Under the pieces are notes generated by a model. The model saw only the letters and a list, made by a program, of their open reading frames with translations. It was not told where the DNA came from and searched no databases. Both the position numbers and the translations under genes were made by a program. 64,000 bases of DNA from Haloarchaeobius sp. FL176 (GTDB lineage Archaea; Halobacteriota; Halobacteria; Halobacteriales; Natrialbaceae): contig NZ_JANJYH010000001.1 of assembly GCF_024609245.1 (NCBI RefSeq), positions 496,001 through 560,000 of the forward strand, read 5' to 3'. Positions 50,499-58,353 of the stretch are shown one piece after another. Numbering within the stretch: position 1 is the first letter of the stretch; every line of letters begins with the position of its first letter.

Positions 50499-51341
50499 CT
50501 ACGACCGCTCGGTCGCGACCACGTCGCCTTCGCGGTCGAGCGTGAGCGAGAGCGTGTCGCCGTCGTGGGTGACGTCGACCCGGATCCGGAGCGGGTCGGT
50601 CGACACCGCGGTCTCCGTCCCGAGGCGGCACCAGTCGAGCGTCCAGAACGGGGTCGACCGGAGGTCGACGCCGTGCTCGTAGGAGAACCGCTGTACGTCG
50701 GGGTGTCCGAGGAGGTACAGCCCGACCGGGAGCCCGTGCTGGGAGCCACAGCGCTCGCAGTGCCCGAGGTAGTGGTACTGCTCGCCCTCGTAGCGGGTGA
50801 GCGTACCCTCGACGCGCCCCTGGCACTCGGAGCAGATGCCCCGGCGGGTCAGCTCCCCCCACCGGTTCTCCAGGAACGCGATGCGCTCGACGAGTTCGTC
50901 CTCGGTGTGGCCTTCGAGCAGGCTCGGCGGCACCCAGAGCCCGGTCCGGTGCTCGTCCGTGCCACAGGTTAGCCAGAGGACGCCGTCCTCGTAGCGGAGC
51001 TGTAGTGGGCCGCTGCAGTGGCGGCACTCGCCGGGCGCGTCCACCGGCCCCCACGTCCAGTCGGTATCGAGGACGCCGGACGAGGCGGTCCCGATGAGCC
51101 CCATCCCGACGCGCGACAGCCGATAGCCGGCCTCGCCCGTGAGTATCAGGTCGCCGAGCTGGTCGAGGTGGTAGTTGAGGTTGCCGTTGTCGCGGATGCC
51201 GACCCTCTCCCGAAGCTCGGTGTACTCCAGCCACGGGTCCATCGGAGCGTCCCGCTGTGCGCTCGCCAGCGCGTCGAGGATCTCGACTCGGGTCTGGTGA
51301 CTCACCCGCTCGAAGACCTCGGTCGCGTCGCCACCGTTCAT
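50499..51341 (-). CDS. ArsR-type wHTH transcriptional regulator with C-terminal zinc ribbons
   Basis: A 280-residue protein. Residues about 8-85 form a winged helix of the ArsR type (VFERVSHQTRVEILDALASAQRDAPMDPWLEYTELRERVGIRDNGNLNYHLDQLGDLILTGEAGYRLSRVG). Two Cys pairs follow: CRHCSGPLQ (about 105) and CSECQGRVEG ... CERCGSQHG (about 165-200), which probably bind zinc. This arrangement is a haloarchaeal-type regulator of unknown targets. TATTTAGG at 51366-51373 is the TATA box of a leaderless transcript, shared with a divergent gene. Confidence 0.85.
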   Translation of the reverse strand: MNGGDATEVFERVSHQTRVEILDALASAQRDAPMDPWLEYTELRERVGIRDNGNLNYHLDQLGDLILTGEAGYRLSRVGMGLIGTASSGVLDTDWTWGPVDAPGECRHCSGPLQLRYEDGVLWLTCGTDEHRTGLWVPPSLLEGHTEDELVERIAFLENRWGELTRRGICSECQGRVEGTLTRYEGEQYHYLGHCERCGSQHGLPVGLYLLGHPDVQRFSYEHGVDLRSTPFWTLDWCRLGTETAVSTDPLRIRVDVTHDGDTLSLTLDREGDVVATERS

Positions 51342-51391
51342 CGTCCCGAGCTACGGCCCTCGGCACCTAAATACTCGTGTCATATCGACTA

Positions 51392-51407
51392 GAGCAATCG
51401 GTTGCTC
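51392..51407. promoter_or_regulatory. Inverted repeat in a divergent promoter region
   Basis: GAGCAA-TCGG-TTGCTC is a perfect 6-base inverted repeat with a 4-base spacer. It lies between the divergent starts of the wHTH regulator (51341) and the DUF5788-like gene (51444), just upstream of both TATA-like elements. It may be the operator of the adjacent regulator. Confidence 0.4.
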
Positions 51408-51443
51408 CGAACGCCTATCAGTCCTCCGTCCATCGGTTCGACC

Positions 51444-51839
51444 ATGGACGACGAGACACGACGGGACCTTCTCCACGAGGTACGCCGCCCGTCGGGCACG
51501 GTCGGAAAGGACCTGCCCGACGAACTCAGCGTACAGGGGACGACCATCGACGTGCGCGAGTTCGTCTTCGATTGCAAGCGCCTCGATGCCATCCCCGAGA
51601 GCGAGCGCGAGCGTATCGACGAGGTCGAGTCACAGCTCCGGCGGGAGCGACTCCAGCGAAAGCAGCGGCTGGCGGACGGGGACATCACCGAGGAGAAGGG
51701 AAAAGCGCTGGTGCGAAGCATCCACGGGCTCGACCGGGCGCTCACCGCCATCGAGGGGCTGGACACGCCCGACATCGAGGAAGAACTCCGCCAGAAGAAG
51801 CTCGAGGACGCACGGGAGCTGCTGGCGCTGGTGCGGTAG
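51444..51839 (+). CDS. DUF5788-like small helical protein
   Basis: A 131-residue protein from ATG 51444 (MDDETRRDLLHEVRRPSGTVGKDLPDEL). The second half is a coiled-coil type sequence rich in Arg/Glu/Leu (SERERIDEVESQLRRERLQRKQRLADGDITEEKGKALVRSIHGLDRALTAIEGL). From memory this corresponds to DUF5788 of Halobacteria. A TATA-like GCCTATCA lies about 30 bases upstream. Function unknown. Confidence 0.75.
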   Translation: MDDETRRDLLHEVRRPSGTVGKDLPDELSVQGTTIDVREFVFDCKRLDAIPESERERIDEVESQLRRERLQRKQRLADGDITEEKGKALVRSIHGLDRALTAIEGLDTPDIEEELRQKKLEDARELLALVR

Positions 51840-51843
51840 CTGG

Positions 51844-52101
51844 TCAGGCCGCCTCGACGTCGGTCACGTCGCCCACGACCGTCCAGCCGTCGTCCCCCTC
51901 GCGGGCGGCGAGCAGCGTCTCATCGTCATCGCCGTCCACGATGCGGTAGGTGGTGCCGTCGTCGGCCTCGCCCTCGGCTTCGAGGTCGTCCTGGAAGAAC
52001 TCGGCGCTGTGCATCGAGAGGACGACCGTCGAGCCGTCGGCGAAGGTAAGCGTCACGGGGTCCGGTGCGATGTTGTACAGTCGCTTCGCGAGCCTGTTCA
52101 T
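51844..52101 (-). CDS. Small acidic haloarchaeal protein
   Basis: An 85-residue protein from ATG 52101 (MNRLAKRLYNIAPDPVTLTFADGSTVVLSMHSAEFFQDDLEAEGEADDGTTYRIVDGDDDETLLAAREGDDGWTVVG-DVTDVEAA in part). It looks like a compact beta-rich fold with repeated DG turns. It overlaps no neighbour; the stop is 4 bases from that of the 51444 gene. I have no family name for it; small proteins of this pattern are common in Halobacteria. Confidence 0.65.
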   Translation of the reverse strand: MNRLAKRLYNIAPDPVTLTFADGSTVVLSMHSAEFFQDDLEAEGEADDGTTYRIVDGDDDETLLAAREGDDGWTVVGDVTDVEAA

Positions 52102-52209
52102 ACCCGACGCGTGTACGTCGGCCGGCAAGTCGTCGTCGGTCCGCCGCGGGCGTCGGTGCGCAGTCGACGAACCGGAGGGCCTTTTTGCGCGGCTCTCCCG
52201 AGTGAGTGC

Positions 52210-53016
52210 ATGACCGACGACGCAGCACGTGCTCGACTGGTCGAGCGCGCCGCACGTTCCGGAGCGGCCGTCGCCGAGGCGGGCTTCCGGACGGATCTCG
52301 CCGTCGAGGAGAAAGACGGGAAGACGGACGTGGTGACCCAGGCCGACCGGGACGCCCAGCGCGAGGTCGTCTCGACTATCCGGAACGAGTTCCCCGAGGA
52401 CGCCATCGTGGGTGAGGAGGACGACGAGCTGAAGGAGGTGCCCGAGGAGGGCCCGGCGTGGATCATCGACCCCATCGACGGGACGAACAACTACGTCCGC
52501 GGCTTCTCCGTGTGGGCGACGAGCGTCGCGGCGGTCGTCGACGGGGAGCCAGTCGCAGCCGCGAACATCCTGCCGGCGCTGGACGACTCGTACGTCGCCG
52601 ACAGTGAGCACGTGGCACTGAACGGCGACGAACTGGCGGTCAGCGACGTCTCGGACCCGGAGCGCGCGGTCGCCTGTCCGACCATCTGGTGGCCTCGCGA
52701 CCGGCGCGACGAGTACGCCACGGCCTGCCGCGAGGTCGTGGAACGGTTCGGCGACATGCGCCGCGTCGGCTGCGCACAGGCCGCCCTCGGGATGGTGGCC
52801 TCGGGCGGGCTGGAGGCGACCATCACGAACGTCGACGCGAACCCCTGGGATACGGTCGCCGGGGCCCACATGGTCCGGCAGGCCGGCGGGACGGTGACCG
52901 ACCTCGACGGCGAGCGCTGGCGACACGACAGTCGCGGGCTCGTGGCGTCGAACGGCGCCGTTCACGACGAGGCGCTCGCCGCGGCACAGGCTGTCGAGGA
53001 CGTGCGGCTGGAGTAG
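52210..53016 (+). CDS. Inositol monophosphatase family protein
   Basis: A 268-residue protein from ATG 52210. The metal-dependent phosphatase signature is IVGEEDDEL (residues about 62-70), DPIDGTNNYVRG (about 87-98) and NPWDTVAGAHMV (about 205-216); these provide the Glu, Asp, Ile, Asp and Asp metal ligands of the family. It could act as an inositol-1-phosphatase, a fructose-1,6-bisphosphatase or a nucleoside 3',5'-bisphosphatase; sequence alone cannot decide. It has a TATA-like CTTTTTGC about 25 bases upstream. Divergent from the 52101 gene. Confidence 0.93.
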   Translation: MTDDAARARLVERAARSGAAVAEAGFRTDLAVEEKDGKTDVVTQADRDAQREVVSTIRNEFPEDAIVGEEDDELKEVPEEGPAWIIDPIDGTNNYVRGFSVWATSVAAVVDGEPVAAANILPALDDSYVADSEHVALNGDELAVSDVSDPERAVACPTIWWPRDRRDEYATACREVVERFGDMRRVGCAQAALGMVASGGLEATITNVDANPWDTVAGAHMVRQAGGTVTDLDGERWRHDSRGLVASNGAVHDEALAAAQAVEDVRLE

Positions 53017-53104
53017 GACCGGACGAGCCGACGGCTGTCCGACGCGCCCGGTGGTGTCGAGCCTCACGTGCCGCGGACGCTGTGTGGCTGAACCGTGGGT
53101 CGTC

Positions 53105-53272
53105 TCACGCGGGTGAGGCCGCCCGTATCTTCGTCGACCGACACTCCGGACACATCACGGCCGACATGTCCGATTTGGACGACTCGAACTCCGTCTCGCA
53201 CCGGTCACAGACGTACTGGAACGTTCGTTCGTCGGCACCGAACATCCCTCTGACCGAATCTATGATTCCCAT
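53105..53272 (-). CDS. Small zinc-ribbon protein
   Basis: A 55-residue protein from ATG 53272 (MGIIDSVRGMFGADERTFQYVCDRCETEFESSKSDMSAVMCPECRSTKIRAASPA, split here as MGIIDSVRGMFGADE plus the zinc part). CDRC and CPEC form one treble-clef/ribbon zinc site. A TATA-like ATTTATATA lies about 32 bases upstream at 53301-53310. The protein is close to FmdB-like mini zinc ribbons. It is divergent from the Lrp gene. Confidence 0.75.
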   Translation of the reverse strand: MGIIDSVRGMFGADERTFQYVCDRCETEFESSKSDMSAVMCPECRSTKIRAASPA

Positions 53273-53282
53273 GCCCAAAGTT

Positions 53283-53295
53283 AACGTACCACGTT
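53283..53295. promoter_or_regulatory. Inverted repeat between the zinc-ribbon gene and the Lrp gene
   Basis: AACGT-ACC-ACGTT lies between the TATA box and the start codon of the small zinc-ribbon gene and 62 bases from the Lrp start. Lrp/AsnC-type sites often have such short symmetric arms. It may be an autoregulatory or shared operator; binding is inferred from position. Confidence 0.4.
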
Positions 53296-53357
53296 CTCGT
53301 ATATAAATCCTGTTCGGGAGGGTCGCGTTTTTTCCCCTCGGGACGGTACCAGAGGGT

Positions 53358-53816
53358 ATGGAACTCGACGACACGGACAAGCAGATCCTCCGCATCCTTC
53401 AGGAGGACGCCCGGACGACGTTCAGCGAGATCGCCCGTCGCATCGACATGTCGAGCGCGACGGTCCACGACCGCGTCGGCCGGCTGGAGGACGCCGGCGT
53501 CATCCAGGGCTACCACGCGAAGCTCGACCCGAAGGCCATCGACCTCGGCATCTCGGCCATCATCGGGCTCAGGGTGGAGCAGGGACGCGAGCAGGACACG
53601 CTGGAGCGATTGCAGGAGATAGGGGGCGTCCAGGAGGTCCACCTGACGACCGGCGAGTGGGACGTGATGGCCCGCGTGTACGCCGAAGACGCCGACGCGC
53701 TGCGGGAGCTCATGTTCGAACGCATCGCCCAGATGGACGGCTTCGCGCGCTCGCAGACGATGGTCATCCTCGGCACGCCACACGAGTCAGAGGAGCTGCC
53801 CATCGCCGAGGAGTAG
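53358..53816 (+). CDS. Lrp/AsnC family transcriptional regulator
   Basis: A 152-residue protein. The N-terminal helix-turn-helix is DTDKQILRILQEDARTTFSEIARRIDMSSATVHDRVGRLEDAGVIQGYHAKLDPKAIDLG, followed by the RAM ligand-binding domain with ISAIIGLRVEQGREQDTLERLQEIGGVQEVHLTTGEWDVMARVYAED. Lrp-type regulators respond to amino acids and act globally or locally. It faces the small zinc-ribbon gene, and DUF63 follows 76 bases downstream. The family has several members per haloarchaeon; the ligand is unknown. Confidence 0.93.
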   Translation: MELDDTDKQILRILQEDARTTFSEIARRIDMSSATVHDRVGRLEDAGVIQGYHAKLDPKAIDLGISAIIGLRVEQGREQDTLERLQEIGGVQEVHLTTGEWDVMARVYAEDADALRELMFERIAQMDGFARSQTMVILGTPHESEELPIAEE

Positions 53817-53891
53817 TCGGTCGGTTACTCGCGGGTGACCGGGCGAGGGGAGACCAGAAGGGTAATGGCCCATCCGGCCACCCGTCGGTGT

Positions 53892-55016
53892 ATGAGCGAC
53901 TTCATCGACCGCATCGGCATCGAACGGGCGTGGGTCGGCGCGGTCGGCCTGCTGACGGCCGTGTTCGGCCTCGGGTCGGTGCTGTTCCCGCGTACGGTGT
54001 ACGCGAAGTTCGTCTGGCAGTACTTCTGGGGGCCCGTCTACGCCGACGCCCACAACTGGAACTGCGTGGCCTGGGCCGACGGCGCACAGGTCCAGCCCCA
54101 GAGCTGCGGGTCGGTCCCCGGGAGCCTCGGGCCGGTCGCCGAACCGGGCTACACCGTCGTGAGCGAGATCGGCTACGCCCTCATCCTGCTGTTGATGCTC
54201 GTCGGCGTCGGGCTGCTGGTCAGGCGGCTCCGAATCCAGCGCTACCGGGCGCTGTTCTACGGGCTGTTCCCGTTCATGTTCTTCGGGGGCACGCTCCGGG
54301 TCATCGAGGACGTGAACGACGCGGCGCGTGACACCGCCGGGCAGGCACCCGTCTTCGAGTACCCGCTGAACAGCTTCCTCATCAGCCCGATCATCTACTT
54401 CACCGTCTTCTTCGTCGCCCTCGCGGCGGTCGTCGCCGCCGTCTACCTCGCCGAGAACGTCGTCGACCGGCAGTTCGAGTACCCCCTCTTCGCCATCGGC
54501 TCGGGCATCCTCGCCGCGAGCCTCGTCTACCTCGGCTGGGCCGCCGCCACCCAGCCGTACGTCTCGTTCCACCCGCAGGTGACCGCGGTCGTCCTCGTCG
54601 CGTCGACGGTCGTCGCCGGAGGCGTCTGGTACGCCATCGAGACGTTCAAACCGGCTATCAACGCCGGCACCGGCTTCATCGGCGCGGTCGTGCTCTGGGC
54701 CCACGCCGTCGACGGCGTCGCGAACTTCGTCGGACTGAACCTGATGCCGGCGCTCACCGGCCAGGCGAACCTGCAGGGGAAACACCCCGTCAACCGGTTC
54801 ATCGTCGACATCGCCGGCCAGTACCTCCCCGGATACCTCGACGCCTTCCCCTTCCTCGTCGTGAAGATGGTCGCGGCGACGTTCGTGCTCTGGGTGTTCG
54901 ACGAGACGGTGTTCGACGACAGCCCGCGCTTTACCGTGATGCTGCTCGTCGCCATCGTCGCCGTCGGCCTCGGCCCCGGCACCCGTGACATGGTCCGCGC
55001 CACGCTGTACGTCTAG
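53892..55016 (+). CDS. DUF63 family integral membrane protein
   Basis: A 374-residue polytopic protein from ATG 53892 (MSDFIDRIGIERAWVGAVG); the longer frame from 53835 is not needed. About nine hydrophobic segments alternate with the DUF63 words GLFPFMFFGGTLRVIEDVND, FEYPLNSFLISPIIYFTVF and LWAHAVDGVANFVGL. DUF63 is archaeal, and its function is unknown. The stop shares CTAG with a remnant on the other strand. Confidence 0.88.
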   Translation: MSDFIDRIGIERAWVGAVGLLTAVFGLGSVLFPRTVYAKFVWQYFWGPVYADAHNWNCVAWADGAQVQPQSCGSVPGSLGPVAEPGYTVVSEIGYALILLLMLVGVGLLVRRLRIQRYRALFYGLFPFMFFGGTLRVIEDVNDAARDTAGQAPVFEYPLNSFLISPIIYFTVFFVALAAVVAAVYLAENVVDRQFEYPLFAIGSGILAASLVYLGWAAATQPYVSFHPQVTAVVLVASTVVAGGVWYAIETFKPAINAGTGFIGAVVLWAHAVDGVANFVGLNLMPALTGQANLQGKHPVNRFIVDIAGQYLPGYLDAFPFLVVKMVAATFVLWVFDETVFDDSPRFTVMLLVAIVAVGLGPGTRDMVRATLYV

Positions 55017-55081
55017 GACAGTTCCTCCAACGTCTCCCGCGGGACGTAGCGTTCTCCGCAGTCCGTACACTCCGCGAGCAC
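55013..55081 (-). pseudogene. C-terminal fragment of a zinc-ribbon protein
   Basis: Read leftward, the frame ending in the TAG at 55013-55015 gives VLAECTDCGERYVPRETLEELS, which looks like the C-terminal end of a small zinc protein with CTDC. Upstream in the same frame an in-frame TAG occurs near 55119 and no ATG is present; only a GTG at 55081 could start it. Its stop overlaps the DUF63 stop as CTAG, which suggests that it was once a real convergent gene. It could also be a 22-residue gene or a coincidence. Confidence 0.3.
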
Positions 55082-55184
55082 CCGCTCGCCCGTGTGGGGA
55101 ACTGATGCCTACAGCGAACTACCACAGAGGATGAGTTAAACCTCGATAAGACCACAGAACACGGCCGTTATCTGGCGTCCCGTC

Positions 55185-56900
55185 TCAGGGATACGGGTGA
55201 TGCTGACGGTTCAGCCGCGCCTCGAACCCGAGCGACTCGGGCACCGTCTCGGCCCGCGTGCCGAACGCCGGGGCATCCGTGAACAGCGGCTGTGCGCCGG
55301 GGACCACGACCCGGACCGCCTCGAAGCCGGCGGACTCGACGTCGCCGGGCGTCAGCCGGCTCGCGTACGGCGTCAGTCCGGCGTCGGTCACTCGCTCGAC
55401 CAGCGCGTCCACCGCGGCGCTCCCCGACGGCGCGTCGTCCGGGCCGACGCTGCTCGCCGGAATCGGCCCGCCCGCGTCCAGGAAGTCCGCCGCGGCCGAC
55501 GGGAAGTCCGCGAACCGGCCGATAGCGCCGGACTCCTCGCTGGCGTCGGCGCGGCCCATCGAGCGCAGCTCCATCCAGTTCTGGAGCGCCTCGGCGAGCG
55601 CCGACCGCGCCGCAGCGACGGGGTCGAGCGCGGCGTCCGACCCGACCGCGAAACGGGGCCAGTCGCCGCCCTCGCGGTGGACCGCCACGGTGACCACCGG
55701 CACGTCCACGTCCTGAGTGACGAGCAGCGCCGTCGTCTCCAGGTCCTCGGCGCGGGCACGCCGGGCCAGCCGCTCGTAGTCAGCATCGTCGACCCGCAGT
55801 TCGAGCGGCTCGAAGGTCGAGTACCAGGCGAGCATCGTCGCGTCGCGCTCGACGACCTCCGTGAGCCCGGCGACGAGGGCGTCGGCCCCGGCCGTGCCCA
55901 GGCCCAGCCCGGTCGTGATCGCCGTCGTGTAGCGCTCCTCCGGCGGGGGGAAGTGGACGAGTTCGGCCGGGATGGGCACCTGCTCGTCCGTGGCGAGGTT
56001 CGTCGCCGTCGTCCACGGAATCGGTTGCTCCGGGTCGACCGGCGGGGCGTCGTCGGCCCTGACGGTCGCGTCGGGCGAGACGCCGTTTTCGATCATGCCC
56101 GGCGGTGCCTGCTCGAACTCGGCGTTCCGGTAGATGGCGGCACTGTAGCGCTCCAGCGCCTCCCCGACGGCCTTCATGAACGCCGCGTTCCAGTCGTCGG
56201 CGACGCCCGCGGCCTGCCCCGGCGCGCTGGCGTCCGAGTACACCGAGGTCTCGGCGGTCGTCGCGAGGTAGTACGGCGCGGGGAACGACTCCAGCTCGCC
56301 GATGTCGCTGACGAGGCCGACGCGCCCGTCGAGCGTGCGCTCGGCGCGTTCGACCGCCTCGTCGAGACTCACGTCGGCGTCGCCGCGCCGGAGGTCGTCG
56401 TCCGTGGTGTCACAGCAGCCCGGCACCGGCAGGAACCGGCGGTCCTCGTGGGGCAGCTCGTGGATGGTCCCGACCAGGTCGGCGGTCGATGTCCCGTCCG
56501 CGGCATCGACGGCCGCGGCAGCCTCGCGCCCCGCCACCGCCCCTGCCAGCCGCGCCGTCGACCGGTCGACGTCCCCGTCGTCGGTCTCGCTTGCGTTCGA
56601 GCCGACCCTGGCCCGCAGGCAGTCGAAACAGCCCCGGCCCGGCGCGAGCCCGGAGACCGCCGCGTCGACGTCCGCGACCGGATAGCCGCCGATGCCGCCG
56701 AGTTCGACCGCCAGCCACGGCCCGTCGGCGACCTCGTTTGCGGTCACGAGGGCGTCGTCCCCGGTCGCCGCCACGACCACCGCGAGATCGGCACCCGCGA
56801 TACCGTCCGGGTCGACCCGTGCCGGCTCGACCTCGGTGTCCGCCAGTGCGGCCGCGACCGCCTCGGCGGACGGTCCGTCACCCGCGATTCGTACGTCCAT
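55185..56900 (-). CDS. YcaO-domain protein with N-terminal E1-like domain
   Basis: A 571-residue protein from ATG 56900. Residues 1-160 form a Rossmann-like region resembling the E1/ThiF-like partner of TOMM cyclodehydratases, with GCFDCLRARV and a later PVPGCCDTTDD that together may bind zinc. The rest is a YcaO domain with the ATP-binding Glu/Arg pattern AAFMKAVGEALERYSAAIYR, LTEVVERDATMLAWY and ALAEALQNWMELRSM. It ends NRQHHPYP. YcaO enzymes use ATP to activate peptide backbone amides, giving azolines, thioamides or macroamidines. No precursor peptide, oxidase or protease gene is nearby, so the substrate is unknown. TTTTCTCG is a possible TATA element. Confidence 0.88.
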   Translation of the reverse strand: MDVRIAGDGPSAEAVAAALADTEVEPARVDPDGIAGADLAVVVAATGDDALVTANEVADGPWLAVELGGIGGYPVADVDAAVSGLAPGRGCFDCLRARVGSNASETDDGDVDRSTARLAGAVAGREAAAAVDAADGTSTADLVGTIHELPHEDRRFLPVPGCCDTTDDDLRRGDADVSLDEAVERAERTLDGRVGLVSDIGELESFPAPYYLATTAETSVYSDASAPGQAAGVADDWNAAFMKAVGEALERYSAAIYRNAEFEQAPPGMIENGVSPDATVRADDAPPVDPEQPIPWTTATNLATDEQVPIPAELVHFPPPEERYTTAITTGLGLGTAGADALVAGLTEVVERDATMLAWYSTFEPLELRVDDADYERLARRARAEDLETTALLVTQDVDVPVVTVAVHREGGDWPRFAVGSDAALDPVAAARSALAEALQNWMELRSMGRADASEESGAIGRFADFPSAAADFLDAGGPIPASSVGPDDAPSGSAAVDALVERVTDAGLTPYASRLTPGDVESAGFEAVRVVVPGAQPLFTDAPAFGTRAETVPESLGFEARLNRQHHPYP

Positions 56901-56961
56901 GTCGCCGTCGTCGGGTGGCGGCGAGAAAAGTCCGACGCTCTCCGGTGTCGGTTCCCGGCTC

Positions 56962-57108
56962 TCAGATGTGCTCCTCTTCGAGCACCCAGCCGAGCGCTCG
57001 CTTGTAGTACGTGAACATCTGCCTGACGCCCTCGTGGTTCATGTCCTCGTCGTCCAGCTCCTCCATCAGGAACTCGTACTGCTCGCGGATCTCCTCTTCA
57101 CTTCGCAT
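56962..57108 (-). CDS. 48-residue acidic helical protein
   Basis: ATG at 57106-57108, stop at 56962. The sequence MRSEEEIREQYEFLMEEL begins a highly charged helix (DDEDMNHEGVRQMFTYYKRALGWVLEEEHI), which is likely a small helical bundle or adaptor. It sits 61 bases before the YcaO gene on the same strand, each with its own TATA-like sequence. I do not see a cleavage motif or Cys/Ser/Thr core that would make it an obvious TOMM precursor. It appears well suited to a conserved haloarchaeal small gene. Confidence 0.65.
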   Translation of the reverse strand: MRSEEEIREQYEFLMEELDDEDMNHEGVRQMFTYYKRALGWVLEEEHI

Positions 57109-57264
57109 ACTCTCGTCTGTGGGTGCTGTTCGGAAGTGTCTTTCTTCGAGTCGTGTCCCGCGCGCGTCGAGTGGTCCGCGCTCCGGAGGGACGTACGGCT
57201 GCTCGACAGCAGCCGGCACATCCCGAGCAGTTCGCGGCTTTCGGCACCCATGCCGGTGGCGGGA

Positions 57265-57283
57265 GTTTACAACGTACGTAAAC
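57265..57283. promoter_or_regulatory. Inverted repeat between the hydrolase and the 48-residue gene
   Basis: GTTTAC-AACGTAC-GTAAAC has perfect 6-base arms. It lies 16 bases after the hydrolase stop and about 157 bases before the start of the 48-residue gene, on the side from which that gene would be transcribed. It could be an operator of that gene or mark the end of the hydrolase message. Confidence 0.35.
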
Positions 57284-57298
57284 GCTCGCGAGTGCCGT

Positions 57299-58123
57299 TC
57301 AGTACACCTCCGCCAGGAACTCTCGGAGGGCGTCGTTCACCACTTCGGGGTTCTCCACGTTCGAGGAGTGGCCGGCCTCGGGGACCTCGACGAACCGGGC
57401 GTCCGGAATCGCTTCGGCCATGGACTCGCCGTACTCGGGGTCGATGGAGAGGTCCTCCGCCCCGTGGACGACGAGCGTCGGCACGTCGATCTCTTCGAGG
57501 CGGTCGGCGACGCCAGGACGGTTCAACCACGAGTGCACCTCGTCGTGGACGGCCTCGCCGGGGTAGGTGAGCCAGCGGTTCCGCCAAGACTCGACGAGTT
57601 CGGGGGCCACCTCGTTCGTCGTCGGCCCGAACAGGATGTGCGAGATCACCTCGGCGAGTTCCTCCGGCATCTCCTCGGCAGCCTTCGCACGGTCGACCAT
57701 CCCGCCGTAGCGCTCGCGGTCCTCCTCGGGGTGGGGCTGGGCCATGCTGTCTATCAGGACGAGCCCGTCGAGCACGTCGGGATAGTGCAGGGCGAACCGG
57801 AGCGCCATGAACCCCCCCATCGACATCCCGCCGAGGACACAGGAGTCGATACCGAGCTCGTCGACGAGGGTCCGGCAGTCGTCGGTCAGGTCGTCGAGGT
57901 CGTAGGGACCCTGCCAGTTGTCGGTGCGGGCACGGCTGTCGTAGGTGACGACGCGGTAGTCGCCGGCGAGCGCGTCCTGCTGGGGCCGGAACATCGTCCG
58001 GTCCATCAGCGTCCCGTGGCTGAGCACGAGCGGGGGACCGTCGCCGCGGTCGTCGACGAGAGTGTCCGTCCGGTGGCGGTACATCTCGGTGGCTGGACCG
58101 GAGTCGTCGAGAGGTGTTGTCAC
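57299..58123 (-). CDS. Alpha/beta fold hydrolase
   Basis: A 274-residue protein. The nucleophile elbow is GGMSMGGFMAL with the catalytic Ser, the Asp is in LVVHGAEDLSIDP, and the His in PEAGHSSNVENPEVV. The oxyanion-loop HGT is in LVLSHGTLMDRTMF. The family covers esterases, 3-oxoadipate enol-lactonase-like enzymes and haloperoxidase-like hydrolases; the 3-oxoadipate hydrolase type is a fair guess from VTYDSRARTDNW and the EPEAGHSSN end. TATTTGTG about 27 bases upstream is the likely TATA element. Confidence 0.9.
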   Translation of the reverse strand: MTTPLDDSGPATEMYRHRTDTLVDDRGDGPPLVLSHGTLMDRTMFRPQQDALAGDYRVVTYDSRARTDNWQGPYDLDDLTDDCRTLVDELGIDSCVLGGMSMGGFMALRFALHYPDVLDGLVLIDSMAQPHPEEDRERYGGMVDRAKAAEEMPEELAEVISHILFGPTTNEVAPELVESWRNRWLTYPGEAVHDEVHSWLNRPGVADRLEEIDVPTLVVHGAEDLSIDPEYGESMAEAIPDARFVEVPEAGHSSNVENPEVVNDALREFLAEVY

Positions 58124-58353
58124 ACGCCACAGTTCTGCGGGGAGTCACAAATAGCTACGTCGTCGATCTCGTGACCTGCGAGTCAGGCGGCCCCAGACGC
58201 CTCCTGCCGCAACGTGGCGCCCACAGCGGCTTCGATTCGGCCACGCCCCGGACCGTACAAACGTCCGACAGAGCGCCTGAAAAACGTGATATTTGGGGAT
58301 TGATGGTTCGTGATTCGTAACGCTCTTGAGGTGGGGCGGACCCGTGGCTATCA

